The translations under genes were made by a program, and so were the position numbers. Of a stretch of DNA of 64,000 nt, positions 32,441 through 40,996 are shown in pieces. The first letter of the stretch is position 1; the number at the start of each line of letters is the position of its first letter. Below the pieces are notes generated by a model. That model saw nothing but the letters and a program-made list of their open reading frames with translations. It did no database searches and was not told where the DNA came from. Source of the DNA: Gemmatimonadaceae bacterium (lineage in GTDB: Bacteria > Gemmatimonadota > Gemmatimonadetes > Gemmatimonadales > Gemmatimonadaceae); assembly GCA_019752115.1 (NCBI GenBank), contig JAIEMN010000006.1:20944-84943 (forward strand), given 5' to 3'.

Positions 32441-32977
32441 ATGGTGTCGCTGCACGCGTTGGCGCTCGACGATCTCCCCACGATTGCCTCGCTGCACGCC
32501 ACGAGTTGGCGCCGGGCGTATCGCGGCATTCTGGGCGACGACTATCTCGATGGTGATCTGGTCGCCGAACGGACGGCGGTGTGGCGCGAGAAGCTGGCTG
32601 ACGGGGTGGGCCTTGGGTGGATCGTGCGGGTGGATGGCGCGCCGGCGGGGTTCGTGTTCGTGCGGCCGCACGCCGACGCGCAGTGGGGGACGCTCGTGGA
32701 CAACCTGCATGTGCTGCCGACGTATCAGGGGCACGGGCTGGGCAAGCGGTTGCTGCACGAGGTGGCCACCTGGTGCATGCAGTACGCGCCGGATGCGGGC
32801 GTCTATTTGTGGGTGTTTACCGACAACACGCCGGCGCGCGGCTTCTACGCACGGGTGGGCGGCGCGGAAGTGGAAGCGGTGGAGCAGCTGGCGAGCGACG
32901 GCCGCGTGCTGCCGGAGCTGCGGGTGGCGTGGGCGTCACCGCAGGCGTTAATGGACGGAGCGGCCGCGCGGGTCTAG
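32441..32977 (+). CDS. GNAT family N-acetyltransferase
   Basis: 178 aa from ATG 32441; GTG 32432, overlapping the MBL stop, is also possible. The GNAT fold is clear: DLPTIASLHATSWRRAYRGIL, strand VDNLHVLPTYQGHGLGKRLL with the acetyl-CoA loop QGHGLG, and YLWVFTDNTPARGFYARVGG. It resembles the RimI/YjbC-type small acetyltransferases; substrate unknown. It is co-transcribed with the MBL-fold gene. Confidence 0.9.
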   Translation: MVSLHALALDDLPTIASLHATSWRRAYRGILGDDYLDGDLVAERTAVWREKLADGVGLGWIVRVDGAPAGFVFVRPHADAQWGTLVDNLHVLPTYQGHGLGKRLLHEVATWCMQYAPDAGVYLWVFTDNTPARGFYARVGGAEVEAVEQLASDGRVLPELRVAWASPQALMDGAAARV

Positions 32978-33007
32978 CTTAGGCGACCTTCTTGTGGAGC
33001 GCCGGTC

Positions 33008-34237
33008 GTGTTCGTGATGCTGCGTCGTACCCTGTTGTCGTCCGCCCTCGCTGCCTGTGCCATCGCTCCGGTTGCGCTGCGGGCGCAGGCCAAGCCGGCC
33101 GCGCCGAGCCGCTATCTCTATTTGTGGACGGCGTCGGCCGATACCACGCTGCCCGACTTTCTGGCGGTGGTGGATGTGGCCCCGCAGAGTCCGACGTACG
33201 GCAAGCTGGTCACCACGGTGCCGGTGCCCGGGCGCGCGAACTGGCCGCATCACACCGAACACGAGCTGGCCGCTGACGGGCGGCTGTTCGCGAACGGCTT
33301 CGATGGCGGCAAGACGTTCATCTTCGACCTGAAGACGCCGGCGGCGCCGAGCCTGTTCCGTACGTTCGGCGATGTGCAGGGGATGATGCATCCGCACAGC
33401 TTCCTTCGTCTGGCGAATGGGAACGTGCTGGCCACCTTCCAGATGCGCCACGCGAATGGCAAGACGCTCCCGGGTGGACTCGCCGAATTGACGAATACGG
33501 GCGCCGTGGTGCGTACGGCGAACGCCAATGGACCGGGCGTCGATCCGCGCGTGCGCCCGTACTCGGCGGCGATCATGCCCACGATCGATCGGGTGTTCAC
33601 GACCACGACCGACATGGATGGGAAGGACGAGATCAACGACGTGCAGCTGTGGAAGCTGTCGGATCTCACCCTGCTCAAGACGTTCAAGCTGCCGAACGGT
33701 CCGCGGGGCAACGAAGGGGCGCTCACGGCGGAGCCGCGTCTGTTGCCCGATGGCAAGTCGCTGCTGGTGAGCACGTTCAACTGCGGGCTCTATCATGTGA
33801 GCGGGCTCGATACGCCCAACCCGACGGCCAAGCTGGTGGCGAGCTTTCCGCAGAAGCCCAAGACGTACTGTGCGATCCCGAGTATCGTGGGGCACTACTA
33901 CGTGGTGACGGTCCCGGCGTACAGCGCGGTGGTGAGCCTGGATATCCGCGACCCGCTGCACCCCAAGGAGGTGTCGCGCGTGGCGTTCGGGAAAGACGAC
34001 GTGCCGCACTGGCTCAGTGTGGAACCGAATCATCAGCGGATCGTCGTGACCGGTTACGCCGGCATGCAGCATCGCGTCATGATGCTCACGTTCAACGAAC
34101 AGACGGGGCAGCTGGCGCTCGATACGCGCTTCCGTGAGCCGGCGTCGGGAACGCCGGGTTTCTTCATGGACAACAAGACGTGGCCGCACGGCGGGTCGGC
34201 CAAGGGAATTCCGCACGGGGCGGTGTTCTCACGCTGA
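33008..34237 (+). CDS. Secreted SBP56-like (selenium-binding protein/methanethiol oxidase) beta-propeller
   Basis: 409 aa from GTG 33008 (best spacing to GGAG; ATG 33017 also possible). A signal peptide (TLLSSALAACAIAPVALRAQA) leads to a propeller. It follows the SBP56 family in order: LPDFLAVVDVAPQSPTYGK, PGRANWPHHTEHE, MMHPHSFLRLANGNVL, HWLSVEPNHQRIVVTGY. SBP56 relatives bind copper or selenium through histidines and some oxidise methanethiol. This one is shorter (usual 450-470 aa) and keeps histidine pairs in PHHTEH and MMHPHS. Activity is not certain. Confidence 0.7.
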   Translation: MFVMLRRTLLSSALAACAIAPVALRAQAKPAAPSRYLYLWTASADTTLPDFLAVVDVAPQSPTYGKLVTTVPVPGRANWPHHTEHELAADGRLFANGFDGGKTFIFDLKTPAAPSLFRTFGDVQGMMHPHSFLRLANGNVLATFQMRHANGKTLPGGLAELTNTGAVVRTANANGPGVDPRVRPYSAAIMPTIDRVFTTTTDMDGKDEINDVQLWKLSDLTLLKTFKLPNGPRGNEGALTAEPRLLPDGKSLLVSTFNCGLYHVSGLDTPNPTAKLVASFPQKPKTYCAIPSIVGHYYVVTVPAYSAVVSLDIRDPLHPKEVSRVAFGKDDVPHWLSVEPNHQRIVVTGYAGMQHRVMMLTFNEQTGQLALDTRFREPASGTPGFFMDNKTWPHGGSAKGIPHGAVFSR

Positions 34238-34257
34238 GTCGTGCAGTAGGTTGCGCG

Positions 34258-34995
34258 ATGACCTCGTCGCTCGGCCCCATCGCGGCCCAACGCGCGCGCA
34301 ACGCGCGCATGCAGGGAGAAGCGGAACAGATCGCGGCCACCCACGCGGCGGCGCATGGGGTCCGCGCCAACGTTCCGGTGGTGATGGTGCCGGCCAACAC
34401 GCGCGCGCTGGTCCCGTTGCCGGACCGCGCGCGCGAGGCGTTTCTGGCGCATCTGCGCGACGTGATCGCGGAGTCGTTTGCGCAGCCGCTGCGCGACAAT
34501 CTGGATGCCATGAGCGCGCAGGCGGCCAGTGAGCGCGATGACGCGGGTGAAACGATGAGTCGCGACGACGGGCTCCCCGCCTACATGGTGCTGGGCGGCT
34601 GCTCGACCTGCCGCGGCGACTGCTGCACGTCGGGGGGCACGCGCGCGTTTCTCAAGGCCGATTCACTGGTGCGCGTGCGGGCGCAGCGGGTCACCCTCGG
34701 CGTGCACGAGGAGAACCCGGCCGCGATCGAGGCGCTGTATGTGGCGGCGCTGCCGGCGGAGCACTACGCGGACTCGTGCGTGTTCCACGCGCGCCTGGGG
34801 TGCACGCTGCGGCGCGAATTGCGGTCGAATCTGTGCAACCGGTATCAGTGCGGCGAGCTCACGCAGCTGCGGCGCGCGCTGGACGCGAGCGGCGCGGCGA
34901 TGGCCTATGTGGCGTCGGCGAGTGGCGACGCGCTGCAGCGCGTCGCGCTTATCCGCCCGGATGCGGTTGATCGGATTTCCGAACTCAGTGCTTGA
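34258..34995 (+). CDS. Cysteine-rich protein, YkgJ/UPF0153-like
   Basis: 245 aa from ATG 34258. Cysteine motifs CSTCRGDCC and, about 55 residues later, CVFHARLGC...LCNRYQC fit the YkgJ-type zinc or iron-sulfur cluster family (also found in FliB). The N-terminal 100 residues are helical and of unknown role. The TGA stop (34993-34995) lies in CTTGATCGGGC, the beginning of a nested palindrome shared with two other gene ends. Confidence 0.65.
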   Translation: MTSSLGPIAAQRARNARMQGEAEQIAATHAAAHGVRANVPVVMVPANTRALVPLPDRAREAFLAHLRDVIAESFAQPLRDNLDAMSAQAASERDDAGETMSRDDGLPAYMVLGGCSTCRGDCCTSGGTRAFLKADSLVRVRAQRVTLGVHEENPAAIEALYVAALPAEHYADSCVFHARLGCTLRRELRSNLCNRYQCGELTQLRRALDASGAAMAYVASASGDALQRVALIRPDAVDRISELSA

Positions 34996-35158
34996 TCGGG
35001 CATCGGAATTCGGTCTCGGGCGCAGAGGTCGGATGGCGGACTTCGGGATTCAGGGTCAGGGAGTGTGACTCTGAATCCTGAGGACGGACTTCCGACATCC
35101 GCTTCCGAGACTGAATTCTGATGCCTGATCGGGGCTCGGAATTCTGAGGGTCCGACTC
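34993..35158. repeat. Nested palindromic element, GATCGG/AATTC family, copy 3
   Basis: Begins with the stop codon in TTGATCGGGCATCGG. The arm CATCGGAATTCGGTCTCGG (35001-35019) pairs with CCGAGACTGAATTCTGATG (35105-35123), 17 of 19 matching, around an inner hairpin (GATTCAGGGTCA / TGACTCTGAATC). It lies in the convergent gap between the Cys-rich gene and the aldo/keto reductase gene (stop at 35171). Confidence 0.85.
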
Positions 35159-35170
35159 ACTGCGGTTCGT

Positions 35171-36217
35171 TTAACTGCTCTGGTTCAGGTTGTACTTCAT
35201 GATCCCGGCGTGTACGCCCTGGGGATCGCGCTCCAGCGCGTAGACTTCGCCGGTTGGGCCCTTCGCTGAGTGCAGATGCGCCTGGATCGCTTCGCGATCG
35301 GCGGCGGACAATTCGATAGACAGCGCGGCCAGCGTGTGTGGCAGGTGGCGCGCGTGTCGGGCGCCGACGATGACGCTCGTGACCGCTGGCTCATCGAGGA
35401 TGCTGCGAATGGCGACCGCGCCAATCGTCGTGTGGTGCGTCTGCGCAATCGTGTGCAGCGTCTGCAGCAGCGACTGAAACGCTTCCCAGCCGCCGAACTC
35501 ATTGATGATGAGCTTGTACTTGGTGAGGCTGCGATTCTCCTGCGGCTCCTGGGGCTCGGGCGCGTTGAGCCAGCGCTCGTGGAAGAAGCCCCCGGCGAGG
35601 GTGCCGTAGGAGAACAGGGCGACCTGATGCTGCTGGCACCACGTCGCCATGCTGGCGAGGGCGCGTCGATCGAGCAGGGAGATCTGCACCTGGTGACTCA
35701 CGATCGTGACGCCGGCGTCGTGCATGGCCTGCAGGCGCGCGGTGTCGAAGTTCGTGAGACCGACGCCAGCGATCTTGCCGGCGGTGGCGAGCTCCTGGAG
35801 CCAGACGGCGGCGTCGAGCCAGCGCGGGTGGGTGTAGTCCCACCAGTGGAACTGCACGAGGTCAAGCTGCTCCACGCCGAGTCGCGTGAGCGAGCGGTCG
35901 ATGAGGCGGGTGATGTCGGCGCGGGTGAGCGTGGCCAGGGCGTCGCGATCGGGGACGCACTTGGTGTGGACGCGCACCGGGCCCGCGGTGCCGTGTTGCT
36001 CGCGCCACTCGCGGAGAAACTCGCCGATCATCGCTTCGACACCGGTGTAGATGTCGGCGCAGTCGAAGGCGGTGATGCCGGCGTCGGCGAAGGCGATCAT
36101 GTCGTCGATCGCGGCGCGGCGCTCGATGCTGCCGTGGCCGCCGGCGAGCTGCCAGCCGCCCTTGATGAGGCGGGAGACGGCGGCGCCGTTGTTGAGCGGG
36201 CGGGACGGGACGTGCAT
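35171..36217 (-). CDS. Aldo/keto reductase
   Basis: 348 aa. TIM-barrel reductase with the catalytic tetrad Asp and Tyr in FDCADIYTGVEAMIG, Lys in VHTKCVP, and His in VQFHWWDY. The NADPH-binding end includes SVIVGARHARHL. It reduces aldehydes, ketones or sugars in the cytoplasm; its substrate is unknown. The start lies one base after the stop of the small upstream gene (TGACATG), so translation is coupled. Confidence 0.92.
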   Translation of the reverse strand: MHVPSRPLNNGAAVSRLIKGGWQLAGGHGSIERRAAIDDMIAFADAGITAFDCADIYTGVEAMIGEFLREWREQHGTAGPVRVHTKCVPDRDALATLTRADITRLIDRSLTRLGVEQLDLVQFHWWDYTHPRWLDAAVWLQELATAGKIAGVGLTNFDTARLQAMHDAGVTIVSHQVQISLLDRRALASMATWCQQHQVALFSYGTLAGGFFHERWLNAPEPQEPQENRSLTKYKLIINEFGGWEAFQSLLQTLHTIAQTHHTTIGAVAIRSILDEPAVTSVIVGARHARHLPHTLAALSIELSAADREAIQAHLHSAKGPTGEVYALERDPQGVHAGIMKYNLNQSS

Positions 36218-36218
36218 G

Positions 36219-36602
36219 TCAGCCCGGTTCGCTGCCGTCGAGCTCGGTGTCGAGCTCCGGGGCGGGCGGGAGCGGAACGCGCGTCACGTCGGCGTGATGG
36301 AACACCGTGGTCCCGATGCGGGTGATGCGAAAACGGCCGCCGCAGTGCGGATCGGGGCAGGCGATCTCGGCGTCGGTGGTCATCCAGTCGTTTGGATGCG
36401 TGGGGCGCTGCTTGGCAGGGAGGAGCGGGAGCAGGGCGGCCAGCGGGTAGAGCGGGAACGTCTGGCCGGCGGGGAATTCGAGGTTCTCGCCCCGGAGGGT
36501 GAACGAGCTGCCTGCGGGGTGATTGCACACCATGGGACGATCGGTGGCGATGACCTCGACCCGGAGGTCGAAGAGCGTGAAGGCGTCGTCTCGGTTGGAC
36601 AT
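36219..36602 (-). CDS. TIGR04076-like small protein
   Basis: 127 aa from ATG 36602 (a GTG two codons earlier is possible). The order of features (VEVIATDRPMVCNHPAGSSFTLRGENLEFPAG, YPLAALLPLLPAKQ, NDWMTTDAEIACPDPHCGGRFRI) resembles the TIGR04076 family of short proteins of unknown function that end with CPDP. One Cys-His pair in CNHPAG and the CPDPHCGG may bind a metal. It precedes, and is coupled to, the aldo/keto reductase. Confidence 0.6.
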   Translation of the reverse strand: MSNRDDAFTLFDLRVEVIATDRPMVCNHPAGSSFTLRGENLEFPAGQTFPLYPLAALLPLLPAKQRPTHPNDWMTTDAEIACPDPHCGGRFRITRIGTTVFHHADVTRVPLPPAPELDTELDGSEPG

Positions 36603-36672
36603 GGCCACAAGCTAAAACCCACACTAGCGTTCGGGTGTCTCACTCCCGTCGTTATCAACCCGGAGTCGTGTC

Positions 36673-37161
36673 ATGCCTGTGCTTATCAGTGATGCCCTGG
36701 CGGCCGCCATCAATACCCAGATCGGCAACGAGCTGGGCGCGAGCCTGCAGTACTACCAGATCGGGGCCCATTTCCACCGGATGCACCTGCAGCAGCTGTC
36801 GAAGCTGTTCTTCAAGCAAGCCGAGGAAGAGAAGGAGCACGCCGAGAAGCTGCTCAAATACGTGGTGGATACTGGCGCCCAGCTGGCGATCCCGGCGGTG
36901 AAGCAGCCGGTCCACACCTTCCCGTCGGCGGAGGCGGCGGTGGCCGCGGCGCTGGCCTGGGAGATCGAGGTGACCGGGCAGATCAAGGCGCTGATGGACC
37001 AGGCCGCGGGGGAGAACGACTACCTCGCGCAGGACTTCCTGCAGTGGTTCGTGAACGAGCAGCTGGAAGAGGTCACCAAGATGGAGCGGCTGCTGGCGGT
37101 GGTCCGCATGGCCGGCGAGAAGCATCTGCTGTCGGTCGAGGCGTACCTGGTGCACGGATAA
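36673..37161 (+). CDS. Ferritin-like iron storage protein
   Basis: 162 aa. Four-helix ferritin with the di-iron centre ligands in INTQIGNELGASLQYYQIG (Glu), EEEKEHAEKLLKY (Glu, His) and WEIEVTGQIK and NEQLEEVTKME (Glu). Length and pattern match bacterial ferritin (FtnA-type), and no haem-ligand Met is obvious. It stores iron and limits oxidative damage. A GGAG ribosome-binding site lies before ATG 36673. It is followed by the DUF305 lipoprotein gene, 91 bp downstream. Confidence 0.9.
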   Translation: MPVLISDALAAAINTQIGNELGASLQYYQIGAHFHRMHLQQLSKLFFKQAEEEKEHAEKLLKYVVDTGAQLAIPAVKQPVHTFPSAEAAVAAALAWEIEVTGQIKALMDQAAGENDYLAQDFLQWFVNEQLEEVTKMERLLAVVRMAGEKHLLSVEAYLVHG

Positions 37162-37252
37162 GGTTGAGCTCGCCTGCAATGCGGGGGAGGTATTCCGCAG
37201 CGTCTCCCGCATCTATAGCGTAGTGCTTTCGCCCATTCTCCCCGAGCGATTT

Positions 37253-37984
37253 ATGCGAGTCACGATGCTGCTCCGGGCCCCCCTGCTTGGCGCGGGCCTG
37301 CTGGCCCTTGGCGCCTGTGCCAGTGCGGGCCGCGGAGCTCCGAAGGATCCCCGTTTTCAGTCCGGCGAGGCCGGCGCAATTGCGCGCGCGAAGGCCGACA
37401 GCGTTCGGTACCCGTACACGAAGGCCGACATCGACTTCATGTCGGGGATGATTCATCACCACGCGCAGGCCATCACCATCTCGCGCTGGGCGGTGTCGCA
37501 TGGCGCGAGCCCGGCGGTGCAGCGGCTCACCGCGCGCATCATCAATGCGCAGAGCGATGAGATCAAGCTGATGCAGACGTGGCTGCAGGATCGCAAGCAG
37601 CCGGCGCCCGTGGTCGATACGGCCGGCAATGTCACCATGCCTGGCATGGCCGGCATGGCTGGGCACGACATGTCGCACATGGGGCATGACATGGGCGGCA
37701 TGAACGCGCAGGGACAGATGAGCATGCCCGGCATGCTCAACGCCGAGCAGCTTAAGGCGCTCGACGCCTCGCGCGGCGCCGATTTCGACAAGCTCTTTCT
37801 CACGTACATGATCCAGCATCATCGCGGCGCAGTCACGATGGTGCGCACGCTCTTCTCGAGCGACGGCGCGGGGCAGGACGAAACCGTGTTCAAGTTCGCG
37901 AACGATGTGGAAGTGGATCAGAGCACGGAGATCAAGCGCATGATGACGATGATGTTGGAGCAGGGATGGATGCCGCCGGGATAG
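37253..37984 (+). CDS. DUF305 lipoprotein, Met/His-rich, likely copper-binding
   Basis: 243 aa from ATG 37253. A lipobox LALGAC gives a lipidated Cys. Two DUF305 (ferritin-like fold) motifs are seen: FMSGMIHHHAQAI near residue 62 and FLTYMIQHHRGAVTMV near 182. Between them is an insert of Met and His pairs (MPGMAGMAGHDMSHMGHDM), the type used to bind copper(I) in CopM and similar proteins. It should act at the outer face of a membrane in metal tolerance. The upstream ferritin gene may share the stress role. Confidence 0.88.
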   Translation: MRVTMLLRAPLLGAGLLALGACASAGRGAPKDPRFQSGEAGAIARAKADSVRYPYTKADIDFMSGMIHHHAQAITISRWAVSHGASPAVQRLTARIINAQSDEIKLMQTWLQDRKQPAPVVDTAGNVTMPGMAGMAGHDMSHMGHDMGGMNAQGQMSMPGMLNAEQLKALDASRGADFDKLFLTYMIQHHRGAVTMVRTLFSSDGAGQDETVFKFANDVEVDQSTEIKRMMTMMLEQGWMPPG

Positions 37985-38063
37985 CGGGCGGACAGACCGT
38001 TCTTTAGGTGCCAGGTGGTAGGTCATAGGTGGTAGAGCGTTTCCTCAACTTTTTCCCTCGGAC
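37985..38063. other. Gap with short AGGTGGTAG direct repeats
   Basis: 79 bp. AGGTGGTAG occurs at 38006-38014 and 38021-38029 within a stretch of GGT-rich DNA (AGGTCATAGGT). This may be half of another palindrome family, or a promoter region for the following lipoprotein; I cannot decide. Confidence 0.4.
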
Positions 38064-40028
38064 ATGAAGACCTTTAACTCGCGTTTGCTGGCGGCGACCT
38101 CGCTGGCGCTTGTCGCCGCGTGCTCGTCGGCGAAGCCCAAGACGGAGCCGACGCCGGCGGTGAATCCGGCGGCGGATCCGCGCAACAACCTCAAGGCCGG
38201 TTTGTTCGACGCCGAGAAGTACACGTCGAACATGAAGATCCTGGCCGAGGCGAAGTCGCCGAACGGGTTCCTCGGCATCACCAACTCGGACCTGGCCTTC
38301 ACGGGCAAGTACGTCATTCAGGGCAACTACAACGGCCCGGTGGTGTGGGACATCTCGAACCCCTCGAGCCCGCAGCTGGTGGTGGCCTACGAGTGCCCGG
38401 CGTCGCAGAACGACGTGTCGGTGTACAAGAACCTGATGTTCATGTCGGCCGAGGCGCAGAACGGCCGCATCGACTGCAAGCCGGGCGGTGTGCGCGAGGC
38501 GGTGAGCAAGGAGCGCATGCGTGGCGTGCGCATCTTTGACATCTCGAACATCAAGGAGCCCAAGCTCCTCGCCAACGTGCAGACGTGCCGCGGCTCGCAC
38601 ACGCACACGGTGCTCGAGGATCCGAAGGACAAGGAGAACATCTACATCTACGTCTCCGGTTCGTCGGCGATCCGGTCGGCGCAGGAGCTCGAAGGGTGCG
38701 CCGGTGATGTGGCGGGCAACGATCCGAACTCGTCGCGTCTGCGCATCGAGATCATCAAGGTGCCGCTCAAGGATCCCGCGAAGGCGGCGGTCGTGGGACG
38801 CGCGAACATCTTCGCCGGCCTGACGGCGAACCCGACGCACGGCCTCTCCGACGCCGACAAGGCGGCGGCGGCGCAGCAGCTGGCCGATGCGAAGGCGCGT
38901 GGTGGGTTCGTGGTGAAGAACCCGCAGAGCGGCGCCGAAATGCTGGCGCCGCCGCAGCTGGTTCGCCCGCTGCTCGACAGCCTGGCCAAGAGCCATGGCG
39001 CGTCGTTCGCCAACGGTGCCGACTCGGCGGCGGCGCGTCCGCTGCTGCAGACGGCGGTGAACCGCATGTTCGCCAACCCGACCGGCAATGCGGGCCCGAA
39101 CGCGCCGCTCAGCGAGCGGTCGCAGTGCCATGACATCACGGTGTATCCGTCGCTCGGCCTCGCCGGCGGCGCGTGCGAAGGCCATGGCCTGCTGCTCGAC
39201 ATCAGCAACCCGGTGAACCCGGTGCGTCTCGATGCCGTGGCGGACTCGAACTTTGCCTACTGGCACTCGGCCACGTTCAACAACGACGGCACGCAGCTCC
39301 TCTTCTCCGACGAGTGGGGCGGTGGCGGCGGCCCGAAGTGCCGCGCCGGCGACAAGATGGAGTGGGGCGCCGACGCGATCTTCAAGATCGTGAACAAGAA
39401 GCTGGTGTTCCAGAACTACTACAAGCTCCCGTCGTACCAGACCGACAAGGAAAACTGCGTGGCGCACAACGGCTCTCTGATTCCGGTGCCGGGGCGCGAC
39501 ATCATGGTGCAGAGCTGGTACCAGGGCGGCATCTCGGTGTTCGACTGGACCGACGGCGCGCACCCGAAGGAAATCGCGAGCTTTGACCGTGGCCCGGTGG
39601 ACGCGTCGCGCATGGTGAGCGGCGGTTCATGGTCGGTGTACTGGTACAACGGCCAGATCATCAGCTCGGAAATCGCGCGCGGCATGGACATCGTGGACCT
39701 GACGCCGAGCCAGTATCTCACGCAGAACGAGATCGACGCGGCCAAGACGGTGAAGTGGGACCAGCTCAACGCGCAGGGCCAGCCCAAGATCTCGTGGCCG
39801 CCCAGCTTCCCGCTGGCCAAGGCCTACACGGACCAGCTCGAGCGCAAGTCGTGCCAGGTGAGCACGCTCCGCACGCAGATCGCGGCGGCCGAGAAGGCGA
39901 GCGGCGCGGCGCGCAACACGGCGCTCAACGCGGCGATCGCCGCGGCGGATGCGGCCAAGGGCTGTGACAGCAAGAAGGCCGACCTGCTCAAGAAGGCGCT
40001 GCAGGATCTGATGGCGCCGGCGATGTAA
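38064..40028 (+). CDS. LVIVD-repeat beta-propeller lipoprotein
   Basis: 654 aa. A lipobox ALVAAC gives Cys20. The body has strands such as GPVVWDISNPSSPQLVVAYE, GVRIFDISNIKEPKLLANV, and GISVFDWTDGAHPKEIASF, the LVIVD/choice-of-anchor pattern that builds a propeller, interrupted by an alanine-rich insert (about 255-330). Several cysteines (CRGSHTHT, CHDITVYP, CEGH) may form disulfides or bind metal. The C-terminal 80 residues are helical with two cysteines. Function unknown; likely cell-surface adhesion or binding. Confidence 0.75.
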   Translation: MKTFNSRLLAATSLALVAACSSAKPKTEPTPAVNPAADPRNNLKAGLFDAEKYTSNMKILAEAKSPNGFLGITNSDLAFTGKYVIQGNYNGPVVWDISNPSSPQLVVAYECPASQNDVSVYKNLMFMSAEAQNGRIDCKPGGVREAVSKERMRGVRIFDISNIKEPKLLANVQTCRGSHTHTVLEDPKDKENIYIYVSGSSAIRSAQELEGCAGDVAGNDPNSSRLRIEIIKVPLKDPAKAAVVGRANIFAGLTANPTHGLSDADKAAAAQQLADAKARGGFVVKNPQSGAEMLAPPQLVRPLLDSLAKSHGASFANGADSAAARPLLQTAVNRMFANPTGNAGPNAPLSERSQCHDITVYPSLGLAGGACEGHGLLLDISNPVNPVRLDAVADSNFAYWHSATFNNDGTQLLFSDEWGGGGGPKCRAGDKMEWGADAIFKIVNKKLVFQNYYKLPSYQTDKENCVAHNGSLIPVPGRDIMVQSWYQGGISVFDWTDGAHPKEIASFDRGPVDASRMVSGGSWSVYWYNGQIISSEIARGMDIVDLTPSQYLTQNEIDAAKTVKWDQLNAQGQPKISWPPSFPLAKAYTDQLERKSCQVSTLRTQIAAAEKASGAARNTALNAAIAAADAAKGCDSKKADLLKKALQDLMAPAM

Positions 40029-40036
40029 CCGCCGCC

Positions 40037-40126
40037 GGTAGACCCAGGAACGCCAAACCTTCGACGCCAAACCCCAAACTGATCAGTTTGGGGTTTGGTG
40101 TTTTGGGGTTCGGGGTTCTTGGGTTT
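40037..40126. repeat. AACCC/GGGTT palindrome, copy 5
   Basis: About 90 bp, nine bases after the lipoprotein stop. The inner 32 bp (40067-40098, CCAAACCCCAAACTGA and its complement) are perfect around TGATCA (40080-40085); outer arms match imperfectly. The right arm (GGGTTTGGTGTTTTGGGGTT) resembles copy 2. Confidence 0.85.
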
Positions 40127-40182
40127 ACTGCGCTGGTATCTACGTGCGCGTACATTATCACAGTCCCTCAACTCCTCTTTCC

Positions 40183-40836
40183 ATGCGTATCGGCCAACTC
40201 GCTCCCGACTTCACCGCTCAGACCACGATCGGCCCCATCCGTTTCCACGAATGGCTTGGCAATTCGTGGGGAATCATCTTTTCGCACCCGAAGGACTTCA
40301 CGCCGGTGTGTACGACCGAGCTGGGACAGGTCGCGAAGTTGGAACCGGAGTTTGCGAAGCGTGGTGTGAAGGTGATCGGGCTCAGCGTGGACCCGGTGGA
40401 CCGTCACGATGCGTGGGTGGTAGACATCGCACGTACTCAGGGCGCGACGCCGCACTTTCCGATGATCGGTGATACCGATCTCACGGTATCGAAACTCTAC
40501 GACATGCTGCCGGAAGAAGCCGGCGAGACGTGTGAGGGACGAACGGCGGCCGATAATCAGACGGTACGGACCGTCTACATCATCGGCCCCGACAAGAAGA
40601 TCAAGCTGATCCTGATCTACCCGATGACCACCGGGCGCAACTTCGATGAGATCCTGCGCGCCGTGGATTCGCTGCAGCTCACCAGCGCGCATCGCGTGGC
40701 GACGCCGGCGAACTGGAATCCGGGCGAGTCGGTGATCATCGCGGGATCGGTATCGAACGACGAGGCCAAGCAGTTGTATCCCGATGGTTGGCAGGAAGTC
40801 ACCCCGTACCTGCGCGTCGTCCCACAGCCCAAGTAG
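40183..40836 (+). CDS. 1-Cys peroxiredoxin (Prx6 type)
   Basis: 217 aa from ATG 40183. It starts RIGQLAPDFTAQTT and has the active site HPKDFTPVCTTELG (peroxidatic Cys) with the matching Arg-rich and long C-terminal domain (PANWNPGESVIIAGS, DGWQEVTPYLRVVPQPK) of the Prx6/AhpC-1Cys group. It reduces hydrogen and lipid peroxides in the cytoplasm. A second Cys in GETCEGRTA might act as resolving Cys. It fits the antioxidant theme of sodA and ferritin nearby. Confidence 0.95.
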   Translation: MRIGQLAPDFTAQTTIGPIRFHEWLGNSWGIIFSHPKDFTPVCTTELGQVAKLEPEFAKRGVKVIGLSVDPVDRHDAWVVDIARTQGATPHFPMIGDTDLTVSKLYDMLPEEAGETCEGRTAADNQTVRTVYIIGPDKKIKLILIYPMTTGRNFDEILRAVDSLQLTSAHRVATPANWNPGESVIIAGSVSNDEAKQLYPDGWQEVTPYLRVVPQPK

Positions 40837-40996
40837 GGCGGCGCGGCGGGGACAGACCGGAACACCAATTTCGGTCCGGCTGCCGGGAGAACCCCGACAG
40901 CGAGGGGAGATTGCGCTGCCGACCCTTCAGTACGACGGACGCGACGCGCGATGTGGGCGTGGAGCGGGCCGGCGAACGCCCCACGGGGGAGGTTGG

